A stretch of 25,331 bases of DNA from JADLGF01 sp020849415 (lineage in GTDB: Bacteria; Chloroflexota; Chloroflexia; Thermomicrobiales; UBA6265), in NCBI GenBank assembly GCA_033812595.1, contig JAPXTJ010000041.1, positions 1 to 25,331 on the forward strand, written 5' to 3'. Below, piece by piece: positions 15,981-23,374 of this stretch. A program made the position numbers and the translations under genes. Numbering within the stretch: the first letter of the stretch is position 1; the number at the start of each line of letters is the position of its first letter. A model generated the notes under the pieces. The model had not been told where the DNA came from, made no database searches, and saw only the letters and a program-made list of their open reading frames with translations.

Positions 15981-16009
15981 ATCGTAGATGCAACCTTTCA
16001 GCCTGTCAA
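15981..16009 (-). promoter_or_regulatory. Strong sigma-70-like promoter for the lacI-led unit
   Basis: Read on the minus strand, a perfect TTGACA (complement of 16004-16009) is followed by a 17-base spacer and TACGAT (complement of 15981-15986, 4 of 6 to consensus). The predicted start of transcription, near 15974, falls inside the palindrome, leaving a leader of about 50 bases before the ATG at 15925. Confidence 0.65.
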
Positions 16010-16191
16010 GAGGCATGCCTGGATGCCCGATCTGGCTGACAATGGCCGGTAAACTGCCGCTGGCAGCTGATCTGATGCTACAAGCAGGACTAAAACGATC
16101 GAATGCGATGATATCGATTTCAGAAGTTGATTCGTCAATGGTGGATACTCCGGGCAGCGTAGAGGAAGAAAACGAAGGGTAACGGGCGCGC

Positions 16192-16941
16192 ATGTTGAAG
16201 GAACTGGGGCGGACTGACTGGATGCAGGCGTTGGGAATCGCCGAAGAGGAGATTCCCGAGGTGCTGCTGTTGCGCGGAACGCGCAATTTGCGCCGGCATT
16301 TCACGGGATACCGCGAGCTTTTCACCGACGTTCGGGAGATCGGTTCACCGAACGGGCTCTTCGAGGATGTGTTAATCGGTCGGCTCGGGGAGCGGCGGAT
16401 CGCCTACGCCTCAGTGTACGGACCGGCGATGGCGTCGGAGATCACTCACGTTTTCGGCCGGTTGGGAACGCGGTTCGCGGTTCAAACGGGCGTTTGCGGC
16501 GCGCTGGCGCCGGAGCTCATGGCGGGCGATCTCGTCATCGCCACCAGCGCGGGCTGCGGCGACGGCGCGACCATCTGCTACTCACCGGAGTGCCAATCAG
16601 TCGCCGCCTCGACGCGGCTGGTCGATCTGGCCCGGGCAGCGACGACCGGAGGGCAGGCCTGTTTAGCCCCGATCTGGACCACGGCCGCCTTGCTGGCCGA
16701 GGGTGTTGATGACATCGATCGCTGGGCCGAGGCCGGCTTTGCCGCCGTCGATATGGAAACCGCCACTACCTTCGGGGTCGCGGCCTGGGCCGGCATGGAA
16801 CCGATTTCGGTGCTCAGCGTTTACGACAACCCTCGCCAGGGAGCCCACCTCGGCATCGAGGAATCCGACAAGGACCACCTCCGCACCGAAGGCGAACGCC
16901 GCGCCCTCGAACTCGTCCTGTATCTCATGCTGAACGGTTGA
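16192..16941 (+). CDS. Nucleoside phosphorylase family protein (purine/uridine phosphorylase-like)
   Basis: The 249-residue protein fits the PNP/UDP phosphorylase family, hexameric or trimeric cytoplasmic enzymes that cleave nucleosides with phosphate to a base and a pentose 1-phosphate. It contains GPAMASEITHVFGRLGTRFA (78-97), QTGVCGALAPELMAGDLVIA (98-117), and the ribose-binding AAVDMETATTFGVAAW with M188-E189. SVYDNP (209-214) places an aspartate where DeoD-type enzymes hold the purine N7, but specificity remains uncertain. The ATG at 16192 has only a loose ribosome binding site (GAAGGG, 13 bases upstream). It diverges from the lacI-led unit with about 265 bases between the starts, and no convincing promoter of its own was found there. 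A link to the LacI regulon is possible but unproven. Confidence 0.82.
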   Translation: MLKELGRTDWMQALGIAEEEIPEVLLLRGTRNLRRHFTGYRELFTDVREIGSPNGLFEDVLIGRLGERRIAYASVYGPAMASEITHVFGRLGTRFAVQTGVCGALAPELMAGDLVIATSAGCGDGATICYSPECQSVAASTRLVDLARAATTGGQACLAPIWTTAALLAEGVDDIDRWAEAGFAAVDMETATTFGVAAWAGMEPISVLSVYDNPRQGAHLGIEESDKDHLRTEGERRALELVLYLMLNG

Positions 16942-16961
16942 ATCGCCCGCCTTGAAAGCTC

Positions 16962-16980
16962 CTTGGGCTCGAAGCCCAAG
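16962..16980. repeat. Perfect 8-bp hairpin downstream of the nucleoside phosphorylase gene
   Basis: CTTGGGCT, loop CGA, AGCCCAAG. It starts 20 bases after the stop codon and is a possible terminator, but no T-run follows. A second hairpin comes 11 bases later, so the pair may instead be an interspersed palindromic repeat. Confidence 0.7.
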
Positions 16981-16991
16981 GCTAGGGACGG

Positions 16992-17008
16992 AAGTGCCTC
17001 CGGCACTT
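16992..17008. repeat. Perfect 7-bp hairpin, second of a pair
   Basis: AAGTGCC, loop TCC, GGCACTT. The 10-base end of this element, CGGCACTTTG, recurs at 17100-17109 inside the spacer of the next promoter. Together with the preceding hairpin it forms a compact palindromic patch in an otherwise empty spacer. Confidence 0.65.
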
Positions 17009-17049
17009 TGGAGCCGGCGGGTCCAGAGAATCGATTCCAACTCCAAAAC

Positions 17050-17077
17050 TCGGAACGCGGAACCGGGAACTCGGAAC
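17050..17077. repeat. Heptanucleotide repeat array (NNGGAAC, four copies)
   Basis: Four consecutive 7-bp units TCGGAAC, GCGGAAC, CGGGAAC, TCGGAAC, with degenerate copies just before them (17035-17049). The last five bases (GGAAC) are constant and the first two vary. The unit differs from the heptamer at 9681-9711 but the period is the same. Confidence 0.8.
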
Positions 17078-17087
17078 CCAGGCGTTA

Positions 17088-17116
17088 TTGACATGACTTC
17101 GGCACTTTGTTATTAA
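17088..17116 (+). promoter_or_regulatory. Strong sigma-70-like promoter of the ROK-led operon
   Basis: A perfect TTGACA (17088-17093), a 17-base spacer and TATTAA (17111-17116, 4 of 6 to consensus) lie in the only AT-rich stretch of this region. They sit 50 bases upstream of the regulator's ATG. No clear operator palindrome was seen around them. Confidence 0.65.
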
Positions 17117-17165
17117 ATTGAACCAAGCTCTGTTTTCGGTACCCGACGCCCTTCCGGGAGCGTGC

Positions 17166-18449
17166 ATGACCTCCGATCGCCGACGGTCAAGCGAATCCAC
17201 CCTTGCCGAGCGCACCGATCGGGTCGCGCTCAGCCGGACCACGCGCGACTCCCGGCGGCAGATCATGGCGCTCCTGCTCGAACACGGGCAGCTTTCCCGC
17301 ACCGAGCTCGCGCGCCTGGCCAATCTCAACAAGCCGACCGTTTCCAGCCGGGTGGCGGGGCTGATCGACGATGGCCTCGTGCGCGAGGTCGGCTCCGGTG
17401 TCTCGACCGGCGGACGCAAGCCGATCCTGCTCGAAGTGCGGGAAACCAGCCGCGTCGTCGCCGGCATCGAATTCGATGCCACTTTCTGCAAGGTGCTGCT
17501 GGTTTCGCTCACCGGGGAGACACTGGCGGAAACCACCATCCCGATCACGGAAACCGATGTCGCTTCGGTCGTCGATGCCGTCTGCGAAGGGATCGATGCG
17601 GTGCTCGAAGGCTACTCGCCAGCGGCGTTGCTTGCCTGTGGGGTGGCGGCGCCGGGACTGGTCGATCGCATCGAGGATACCGTCGCCCTGCCGGCCCCCT
17701 TCAACTGGAGCGGCGCGCGGCTGCGTCAATTGCTGGAAAAGCGTCTCGGCGTTCCTGCCTTGATCACCGATCGCGGCAAGGCCGCAGGACTCGGCGAAAT
17801 GTGGCTGCTCGGCAAGGAGCAGGCGCACGACCTGATCTACCTTTACCTCGGCCGGGGTGTGGCCGGCGCCATCGTGCTCGGGCAGGAAATCCACTGGGGC
17901 ACGCGCAGCATCGCCGGCGAAATCGGGCACATGGTGGTCGATCCGGCCGGTCCACGCTGCGTCTGCGGCAGCCGTGGCTGCCTGGAAGCGCTGGTCTCCA
18001 CCGGCGCGATCGGCGATCGGTTGCACGCCCTCGCTCCTACTTATCCCGATTCAACACTCAATCCCACCCACCTCGGAGCCGGTGAGCTGCTGCCGGCGAT
18101 CGGCAGGGCCGGGCTCGATGGCGATCGCCTCGCACTGGCGGTGATCGAGCCGACCGCCCGCTGGATAGGCCTCGCGTTGGCGAGCCTGATCAACGTCCTC
18201 AATCCGGCTGCGATCGTGCTCGGTGGGCCAACCACCGCCGCGCTGGGCGATCCGCTGCTCGCCACCGTGCGGCAGGTCATCGACCGCTCGACCCTTCGAC
18301 CCGCCCGAGAGGCGGTCACCGTTGTGCGTGGACAAGCGCACGATCGCGCCGCCACGCTCGGGGCGAGCGCGCTCGTGTTACAGCGCGCACCCGAATTGCT
18401 CGCCCAAACGCGACGAACTCCGACAAAACGCATCCGGCTAGGAGGTTGA
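17166..18449 (+). CDS. ROK-family transcriptional regulator (NagC/XylR type)
   Basis: The 427-residue protein has an N-terminal winged helix (RRQIMALLLEHGQLSRTELA, then NLNKPTVSSRVAGLIDDGLV, about 30-72) and a ROK sugar-binding domain. The ROK signature is intact: GEIGH with H255, and the zinc site CVCGSRGCLE (C265, C267, C272, E274). The kinase elements are not: the ATP-binding DxGGT is replaced (IEFDATF), and the catalytic NDAN-like motif reads TDRG. It is therefore a sugar-sensing repressor or activator, not a sugar kinase. The ATG at 17166 with GGGAG five bases upstream is chosen; an upstream TTG frame from 17118 overlaps the promoter. It leads an uptake and catabolic operon, and the effector is probably the sugar or amino sugar that operon handles. 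Confidence 0.92.
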   Translation: MTSDRRRSSESTLAERTDRVALSRTTRDSRRQIMALLLEHGQLSRTELARLANLNKPTVSSRVAGLIDDGLVREVGSGVSTGGRKPILLEVRETSRVVAGIEFDATFCKVLLVSLTGETLAETTIPITETDVASVVDAVCEGIDAVLEGYSPAALLACGVAAPGLVDRIEDTVALPAPFNWSGARLRQLLEKRLGVPALITDRGKAAGLGEMWLLGKEQAHDLIYLYLGRGVAGAIVLGQEIHWGTRSIAGEIGHMVVDPAGPRCVCGSRGCLEALVSTGAIGDRLHALAPTYPDSTLNPTHLGAGELLPAIGRAGLDGDRLALAVIEPTARWIGLALASLINVLNPAAIVLGGPTTAALGDPLLATVRQVIDRSTLRPAREAVTVVRGQAHDRAATLGASALVLQRAPELLAQTRRTPTKRIRLGG

Positions 18450-18509
18450 GTTCCTGGTATTCAGCGGTTTTCCGATCCGCGATGAGTCGTCCGAAGGAGA
18501 AGAACGAAA

Positions 18510-20174
18510 ATGCGCAAGCAGTCGAACACCGTCGATATCGCCGGCTATCACTTCAACCGGCGTGAGTTCCTGGCGGGCATCGCCGCTATCAGCGCGGTCG
18601 GCTTCGCCGGTTCCGCCGCCGCGGCTCCGGCCGGCAAATCAGGCGCGCTGAGCGCCGCGGGCCAGGAAGGTCCGAGCGGGCAGATCATCCTCGCCCGCAC
18701 GATGAGTGAGCTGACCACACTCCACCCGCAACTCGGCCGCTTCACCAGCGCGCTGGCGGTCGCCTATCACGTCAACGAGGGCCTGACGAAATTCTCGCCG
18801 ACCTTTGAACTGGTGCCCGGCCTCGCCTCCGACTGGACCGTCAGCGACGATCAGCTCACCTTCACCTTCAATCTCCGCCAGGGCGTGACCTGGCACGACG
18901 GCACGCCGTTCACCTCGGCCGATGTTGTCTTCACGATCGAAACCGCCGGCGGGGAGGCGAGCCAGTCGCCGGCCCAGGCCACGGTGCGGTCGTTCATCAG
19001 TTCGGTCGAGGCGGCGGACGACAACTCGGTGGTCATCACCCTCACCGAGCCGTACAGCCCGCTGCTGACGGTGCTCGCCGAGCAACTGACGATCCTGCCG
19101 GCCCACCTGCTGAGCGAAAACCCGTACGACGAAGCCTTCGGGGCGATGCCGGTCGGCACCGGTCCGTACAAGGTGACGGAGCGGGAGACCAGCTTCATCA
19201 CGCTCGAAGCCAACGCCGATTACTGGGGTGACAAGGCGTTCACGCAAACGATCATCCTGCGCGATTCGCCCGAGGCGGCGGCACAGCAGGCCGGCCTCAT
19301 CGCCGGTGAAATCGACGTCATCCCCTACAACCCGAACACCATGGCCGGGCTGGAGGCGCAGGGGTATGCGGTTTACGTCGGCCTCGCCGGCAGCGTGCAC
19401 GGCATCAACATCGACCTGATGACGCCGCTGCTGCAGGACCTCAATGTCCGCAAGGCGTTGCAGCTCTCGCTCGACCGGGAGCGGATCGTTTCGATCCTCT
19501 ATGCCGGCGGTCAGATGGCGAACACCTGCGTTTCGCCTGCCTACGGTCCGTATCACAACGATCAGCTGCCGCAGGTGACGCGCGATGTCGATGCCGCCAA
19601 GGCGGCCCTCGAGGCATCGGGCTGGGCGCTGAACGGCGACATCTACGAAAAGGATGGCCAGCCACTCAAGCTCAAGTACCAGGCGTGGGCGGCCCAGCAG
19701 TGGCAGGATATCGCCGCCATCGCCCAGGCGAGCTGGCGCGAGGCGGGAATCGACGTCGAGATCGTCACGGTTGAGCTCGCCAATCTCGCCGAGACGATGT
19801 CTGGCCGCTACGAGCTGACCACGGTCGGTTGGCCGCTGACCTCGGACGCGATCGTCGGGCTGACGCAACTCTTCCAGACGACCGAACTGACGATGGCCGA
19901 TGGCGGCACGCGCAACGTTTTCCACTATTCGAGCGAAGTCGTCGACGGCCTGCTCGATGAGGCGTACGCGACCACCGATCCCGATGCCCGCGCCGCGATT
20001 TCGCACCGGATCCAGGAGGAGGTCTACAACGATCTGCCGCTGATTCCGTTCGCGCACCCGGCCTACCAGATGATCGCGCAGCCGAACATCACGCTCGATG
20101 AAACGGGCGGCGGCGCGCTTTCCTCGGTCGGACCGGGCTTCTTCATGAACCGCTGGGCGGTCACGGAAGGCTAG
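18510..20174 (+). CDS. Peptide-type ABC transporter substrate-binding protein with Tat signal
   Basis: The 554-residue protein is an SBP_bac_5 family member. A long polar N-terminus leads to a twin-arginine motif NRREFLAG (16-23), a hydrophobic core and an alanine-rich cleavage region near 36-40; there is no lipobox. The family signature is FTFNLRQGVTWHDGTPFTSA, followed by DVVFTIE, and other typical blocks are MPVGTGPYKV, NADYWGDKAF and LNVRKALQLSLDRERIV. AAGGAG precedes the ATG by about ten bases. It follows the ROK regulator by 60 bases and precedes its permeases by 21. Because the neighbours handle sugars, the ligand may be an oligosaccharide or amino-sugar conjugate, as is known for several proteins of this family. 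Confidence 0.93.
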   Translation: MRKQSNTVDIAGYHFNRREFLAGIAAISAVGFAGSAAAAPAGKSGALSAAGQEGPSGQIILARTMSELTTLHPQLGRFTSALAVAYHVNEGLTKFSPTFELVPGLASDWTVSDDQLTFTFNLRQGVTWHDGTPFTSADVVFTIETAGGEASQSPAQATVRSFISSVEAADDNSVVITLTEPYSPLLTVLAEQLTILPAHLLSENPYDEAFGAMPVGTGPYKVTERETSFITLEANADYWGDKAFTQTIILRDSPEAAAQQAGLIAGEIDVIPYNPNTMAGLEAQGYAVYVGLAGSVHGINIDLMTPLLQDLNVRKALQLSLDRERIVSILYAGGQMANTCVSPAYGPYHNDQLPQVTRDVDAAKAALEASGWALNGDIYEKDGQPLKLKYQAWAAQQWQDIAAIAQASWREAGIDVEIVTVELANLAETMSGRYELTTVGWPLTSDAIVGLTQLFQTTELTMADGGTRNVFHYSSEVVDGLLDEAYATTDPDARAAISHRIQEEVYNDLPLIPFAHPAYQMIAQPNITLDETGGGALSSVGPGFFMNRWAVTEG

Positions 20175-20195
20175 AGCCGAAGAAGGGCGGGGCCG

Positions 20196-21152
20196 GTGAA
20201 CCAGTACCTGGCAAAACGCGCGGTGCTGCTCGTGCCGCAATTGTTGATCCTCTTCGTCGTCTCCTTCGGGTTGGTGCACCTCACCCCCGGAGCGACCGGC
20301 GGGGTCGATCTCAACGCGGCCGGCAGCGAGAACATCGCCGAGATGCGGGCGCGGCTCGGGCTGGACCGGCCGCTGCCGGTCCAGTTCGGCGACTGGTTGT
20401 GGCACACCGTCCGACTCGATTTCGGTGATTCGTTTCTCGATGGCAAGCCGGTCCGGGACAAGATCCTGGACCGGCTCCCGGCCACGATGCTGCTCACCGG
20501 CTCCGCCCTGATTCTCTCCCTGGCGCTGGCGATTCCGCTCGGAGTGATCTCAAGCCTGAAACGCAACTCGGCGGTCGATTACGGCTTGACCGTGTTCGCG
20601 TTTCTCGGGGTTTCCGTGCCCGCCTTCTGGGCCGGTATCGTCGCCATAATCATCTTCAGCGTTCAACTCGGCTGGTTTCCGGTGCAGGGCATGGAAACGG
20701 TGGGACGGCACGTCGATTCGCGCACGCTCGATATCCTGCGCCATCTCGTGCTGCCGGCGACCGTGCTCGGCCTGGAGGGGACGGCGGCGCTGACGCGCCT
20801 CGTCCGTTCCAGCATGAGCGATGTGCTGGTCGAGGATTACGTGCGCACCGCGCGCGCCAAAGGGCTGGCGGAACACGCCGTGCTCATGCGCCACGCGCTC
20901 AAGAACGCGCTCCTGCCGCTGGTGACGCTGGTCGGGTTGCGGCTGCCGACCCTGATCGGTGGCGCGGTGGTGATCGAAACGATCTTCGCCTGGCCCGGAA
21001 TCGGCCGGCTTGGCTGGGAGGCGGTGCTGCAACGTGATTACCCGATCGTGATGGGGCTGGTGGTCTTCACCGGCGTACTCACGATCCTTGGCAATCTGCT
21101 GGCCGATCTGACGTACGCCGCGATCGATCCGCGGATCAAGCTCGACGGTTGA
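20196..21152 (+). CDS. DppB/OppB-type ABC transporter permease
   Basis: The 318-residue protein shows the DppB layout: NQYLAKRAVLLVPQLLILFV as first helix, LGLDRPLPVQFGDWLWHTVR in the large external loop, and the EAA loop DYVRTARAKGLAEHAVLMRH then ALKNALLPLVT. AWPGIGRLGWEAVLQRDYPI and DLTYAAIDPRIKLDG are near the end. It begins with GTG; GAAGGGCGGGG just upstream serves as ribosome binding site. It is the first of two permeases of the ROK-controlled importer, and its stop is 17 bases before the partner's ATG. It is clearly a different copy from the permease at 8624-9574, since the external loops differ. Confidence 0.92.
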   Translation: MNQYLAKRAVLLVPQLLILFVVSFGLVHLTPGATGGVDLNAAGSENIAEMRARLGLDRPLPVQFGDWLWHTVRLDFGDSFLDGKPVRDKILDRLPATMLLTGSALILSLALAIPLGVISSLKRNSAVDYGLTVFAFLGVSVPAFWAGIVAIIIFSVQLGWFPVQGMETVGRHVDSRTLDILRHLVLPATVLGLEGTAALTRLVRSSMSDVLVEDYVRTARAKGLAEHAVLMRHALKNALLPLVTLVGLRLPTLIGGAVVIETIFAWPGIGRLGWEAVLQRDYPIVMGLVVFTGVLTILGNLLADLTYAAIDPRIKLDG

Positions 21153-21169
21153 CGGGCGAAGGGGCAACG

Positions 21170-22069
21170 ATGAGCACGCTCGCAACCCTCGATAAACCCA
21201 ATCCGCTGCTGGAACGGAACGCCGCGCCCCGGCGCTGGCGGCTACGCCGCTTTCTCAGCAACTGGTTGAGCGTGATCGGTCTGGTGCTGCTGGTCTTCCT
21301 GATTCTGGCGGCGGCGTTCGGTCCGGCGATCGCCAAATCGTGGCTGGGGCTGGAGCCGAACGCGCTGCGCTGCATGAGTCTCGAACCGCCGAGCCGTTCC
21401 CACCCGCTGGGGTGCGATCCGCTCGGGCGCGATATCCTCGCTCGCCTGCTGGCCGGCGGCCGGGTGTCGCTGGCAGTCGGCGTGCTGGTCGCGGCCTGCA
21501 CGACGGTGCTTGGCCTGCTGGTCGGGCTGACGTCGGGCTTCTTCGGCGGCATCGTCGATTCGACACTGATGCGCTTCACCGACACGCTGCTGGCGATGCC
21601 GACCTTCTTCATCGTGCTGGCGGCGGCGGCGTTCCTCGGTCCGAGTCTCTTCAACACCATTCTCATCATCGGATTTACGCAGTGGATGGTTTCGGCGCGG
21701 TTGATCCGAAGCGAGTGCCTGGCGGTGCGAGAACGGGAGTTCATCATCGCCGCCCGGGTTTCGGGACAGACCAGCTTCGGGATCATGCGCCACATTCTGC
21801 TCAACGTGATTTCGATCGTGGTGGTCGTCGCGACCCTGGCGGTGGCGACCGGCATCCTGACCGAATCAGCGCTGAGCTATCTCGGACTCGGCATCCAGCC
21901 GCCCCAATCGAGCTGGGGGTCGATGTTGGGAGGAGCGCAGGGGTACATCTTCACAGCGCCGATGCAGGGGGTGTACCCGGGGTTACTGATCGTAATCACG
22001 GTGCTGACGGTCAATTTCGTGGGTGAAGGATTGCGCGAGGCGCTCGATCCGCGACTGGCGGGGAGATAG
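21170..22069 (+). CDS. DppC/OppC-type ABC transporter permease
   Basis: The 299-residue protein has the DppC order: cytoplasmic N-terminus, first helix (NWLSVIGLVLLVFLILAAAF), the motif HPLGCDPLGRDILARLLAGG, and helices through the membrane. The EAA loop reads EFIIAARVSGQTSFGIMRHI, followed by SALSYLGLGIQPPQSSWGSM and NFVGEGLREALDPRLAGR. ATG 21170 is preceded by AAGGGG at five bases. An in-frame TTG at 21149 overlaps the previous gene and lacks support. It forms the channel with the preceding permease. No ATPase genes follow; the operon continues with metabolic genes 80 bases later. Confidence 0.92.
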   Translation: MSTLATLDKPNPLLERNAAPRRWRLRRFLSNWLSVIGLVLLVFLILAAAFGPAIAKSWLGLEPNALRCMSLEPPSRSHPLGCDPLGRDILARLLAGGRVSLAVGVLVAACTTVLGLLVGLTSGFFGGIVDSTLMRFTDTLLAMPTFFIVLAAAAFLGPSLFNTILIIGFTQWMVSARLIRSECLAVREREFIIAARVSGQTSFGIMRHILLNVISIVVVVATLAVATGILTESALSYLGLGIQPPQSSWGSMLGGAQGYIFTAPMQGVYPGLLIVITVLTVNFVGEGLREALDPRLAGR

Positions 22070-22149
22070 CACAACGAGCGGGGTTACCCGCGCCGTCGCA
22101 GCCCTGCAACGTTCAGGTTGTGTCGGTGGATGAAGCAAAGGAACGGGTC

Positions 22150-23373
22150 ATGAGTCAGGATCAGGTGAATGCGGGCACGTTGGCGATCAATGGCGGGGCG
22201 CCGGTGCGCACGGAACCGTTTCCGGGTTGGCCGGTGTTCGACGATCGCGAGGAGCGCCTGCTGCTCGAGGTGCTGCACTCCGGCAAGTGGGGCGAGCTGA
22301 CCGGCGACAAGGTGACCACCTTCGCCGCCCGCTTCGCCGAGTTCCAGGGTGCGAAGTACGGCGTCTGCGTGCCGAACGGCACGATGGCGCTGCAGATCGG
22401 CCTGAAAGCGCTGGGCGTCGGACCGGGCGATGAGGTGATCACCACGCCCTACACCTTTGTTGCCACCGCCAGTGCCGCGCTGCTGCTCGGCGCCAAGCCG
22501 GTCTTCGTCGATGTTCGGGCCGATACCTGCAATCTCGATCCGGAGCGGATCGAGGCGGCGATCACACCGAAAACGAAGGTGATCGCGCCGGTGCACATCG
22601 GCGGTCAGCCGGCCGATATGGACGGCATTCTCGAAATCGCGCGCAAGCACGGCTTGCGGGTGCTGGAGGATGCCTGCCAGGCCTGGGGCGCCGAGTGGAA
22701 ATCGCAGCGGGTCGGGGCGCTGGGCGATCTCGGCACCTTCAGTTTCCAGGCCGGCAAGAATATCAATGCCGGCGAGGGCGGGATCGTGGTCACCAACGAT
22801 CCCGAACTGGCCGAACTCAGCTGGTCGCTGCATAACGTCGGCCGGGTGCGGGGCGGCGCATGGTATCAGCACGAAATCCTTGGCTGGAATTTCCGCATGA
22901 CCGAGTGGCAGGGCGCAATTCTGCTCGCCCAGCTCGATCGCCTGCCCGAACAGGAAGTGGTTCGCGAGAAGGCGGCACGTTATCTCGATTCGGCGCTGGG
23001 GGAGATCGAGGGAGTGGCGCCGATCGGGGTCGATTCGCGCGTGACACGGCACGCCCACCATCTCTACCCGATTCGCTACGATCGCAACCGCTTCGGTGGC
23101 AAATCGCGCGATGAGTTTCTCGCCGCCTACAAGGCCGAAGGGATCGATTGCGTCAGTCCCGGCTACGTGCCGCTGACGTCATCGCCGGCGATTCACCGTT
23201 CGATCGCCGAGATGTTCGGCACCGAGAGCCTGGCGCAACTCGACACCTGCCCGATCGCCGAAGAGGTTTCGCGCGATGTCTTCTGGCTGAACCAGATGGC
23301 GTTGCTGGGCGATCAGCGGGCACTGGATGACATTGTTTCGGCGATTCGCAAGATTCAGGCGGCGTGGAACTGA
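22150..23373 (+). CDS. DegT/DnrJ/EryC1 family PLP-dependent aminotransferase
   Basis: The 407-residue enzyme has the sugar/cyclitol aminotransferase pattern: NGTMALQIGLKALGVGPGDE (76-95), TTPYTFVATASAALLLGAKP, LEDACQAWGAEW with D174, and SFQAGKNINAGEGGIV in which K203 should form the Schiff base with pyridoxal phosphate. The SFQ-GKN-GEGG wording is closest in memory to aminocyclitol and scyllo-inosose type aminotransferases, but deoxysugar enzymes cannot be excluded. I prefer ATG 22150 (AAAGGAA upstream) to a GTG at 22120. It is followed after a single base by the ceramidase-like gene. In a catabolic operon it may run towards the keto-sugar, removing the amino group; this is inference. Confidence 0.9.
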   Translation: MSQDQVNAGTLAINGGAPVRTEPFPGWPVFDDREERLLLEVLHSGKWGELTGDKVTTFAARFAEFQGAKYGVCVPNGTMALQIGLKALGVGPGDEVITTPYTFVATASAALLLGAKPVFVDVRADTCNLDPERIEAAITPKTKVIAPVHIGGQPADMDGILEIARKHGLRVLEDACQAWGAEWKSQRVGALGDLGTFSFQAGKNINAGEGGIVVTNDPELAELSWSLHNVGRVRGGAWYQHEILGWNFRMTEWQGAILLAQLDRLPEQEVVREKAARYLDSALGEIEGVAPIGVDSRVTRHAHHLYPIRYDRNRFGGKSRDEFLAAYKAEGIDCVSPGYVPLTSSPAIHRSIAEMFGTESLAQLDTCPIAEEVSRDVFWLNQMALLGDQRALDDIVSAIRKIQAAWN

Positions 23374-23374
23374 A

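Noticed and set aside
16962..17008. Classic rho-independent terminator after the nucleoside phosphorylase gene
   Set aside because: Both stems are perfect but neither is followed by a T-run on either strand; listed as hairpins or repeats instead.
18639..20405. A 588-codon minus-strand frame opposite the ROK-operon binding-protein gene
   Set aside because: It is antisense to an unmistakable SBP_bac_5 gene, has no recognisable domain and no ribosome binding site.
22078..22091. Small hairpin GCGGG-GTTA-CCCGC between dppC-like and the aminotransferase gene
   Set aside because: A 5-bp stem is expected by chance in high-GC DNA, and no other sign of regulation is nearby.
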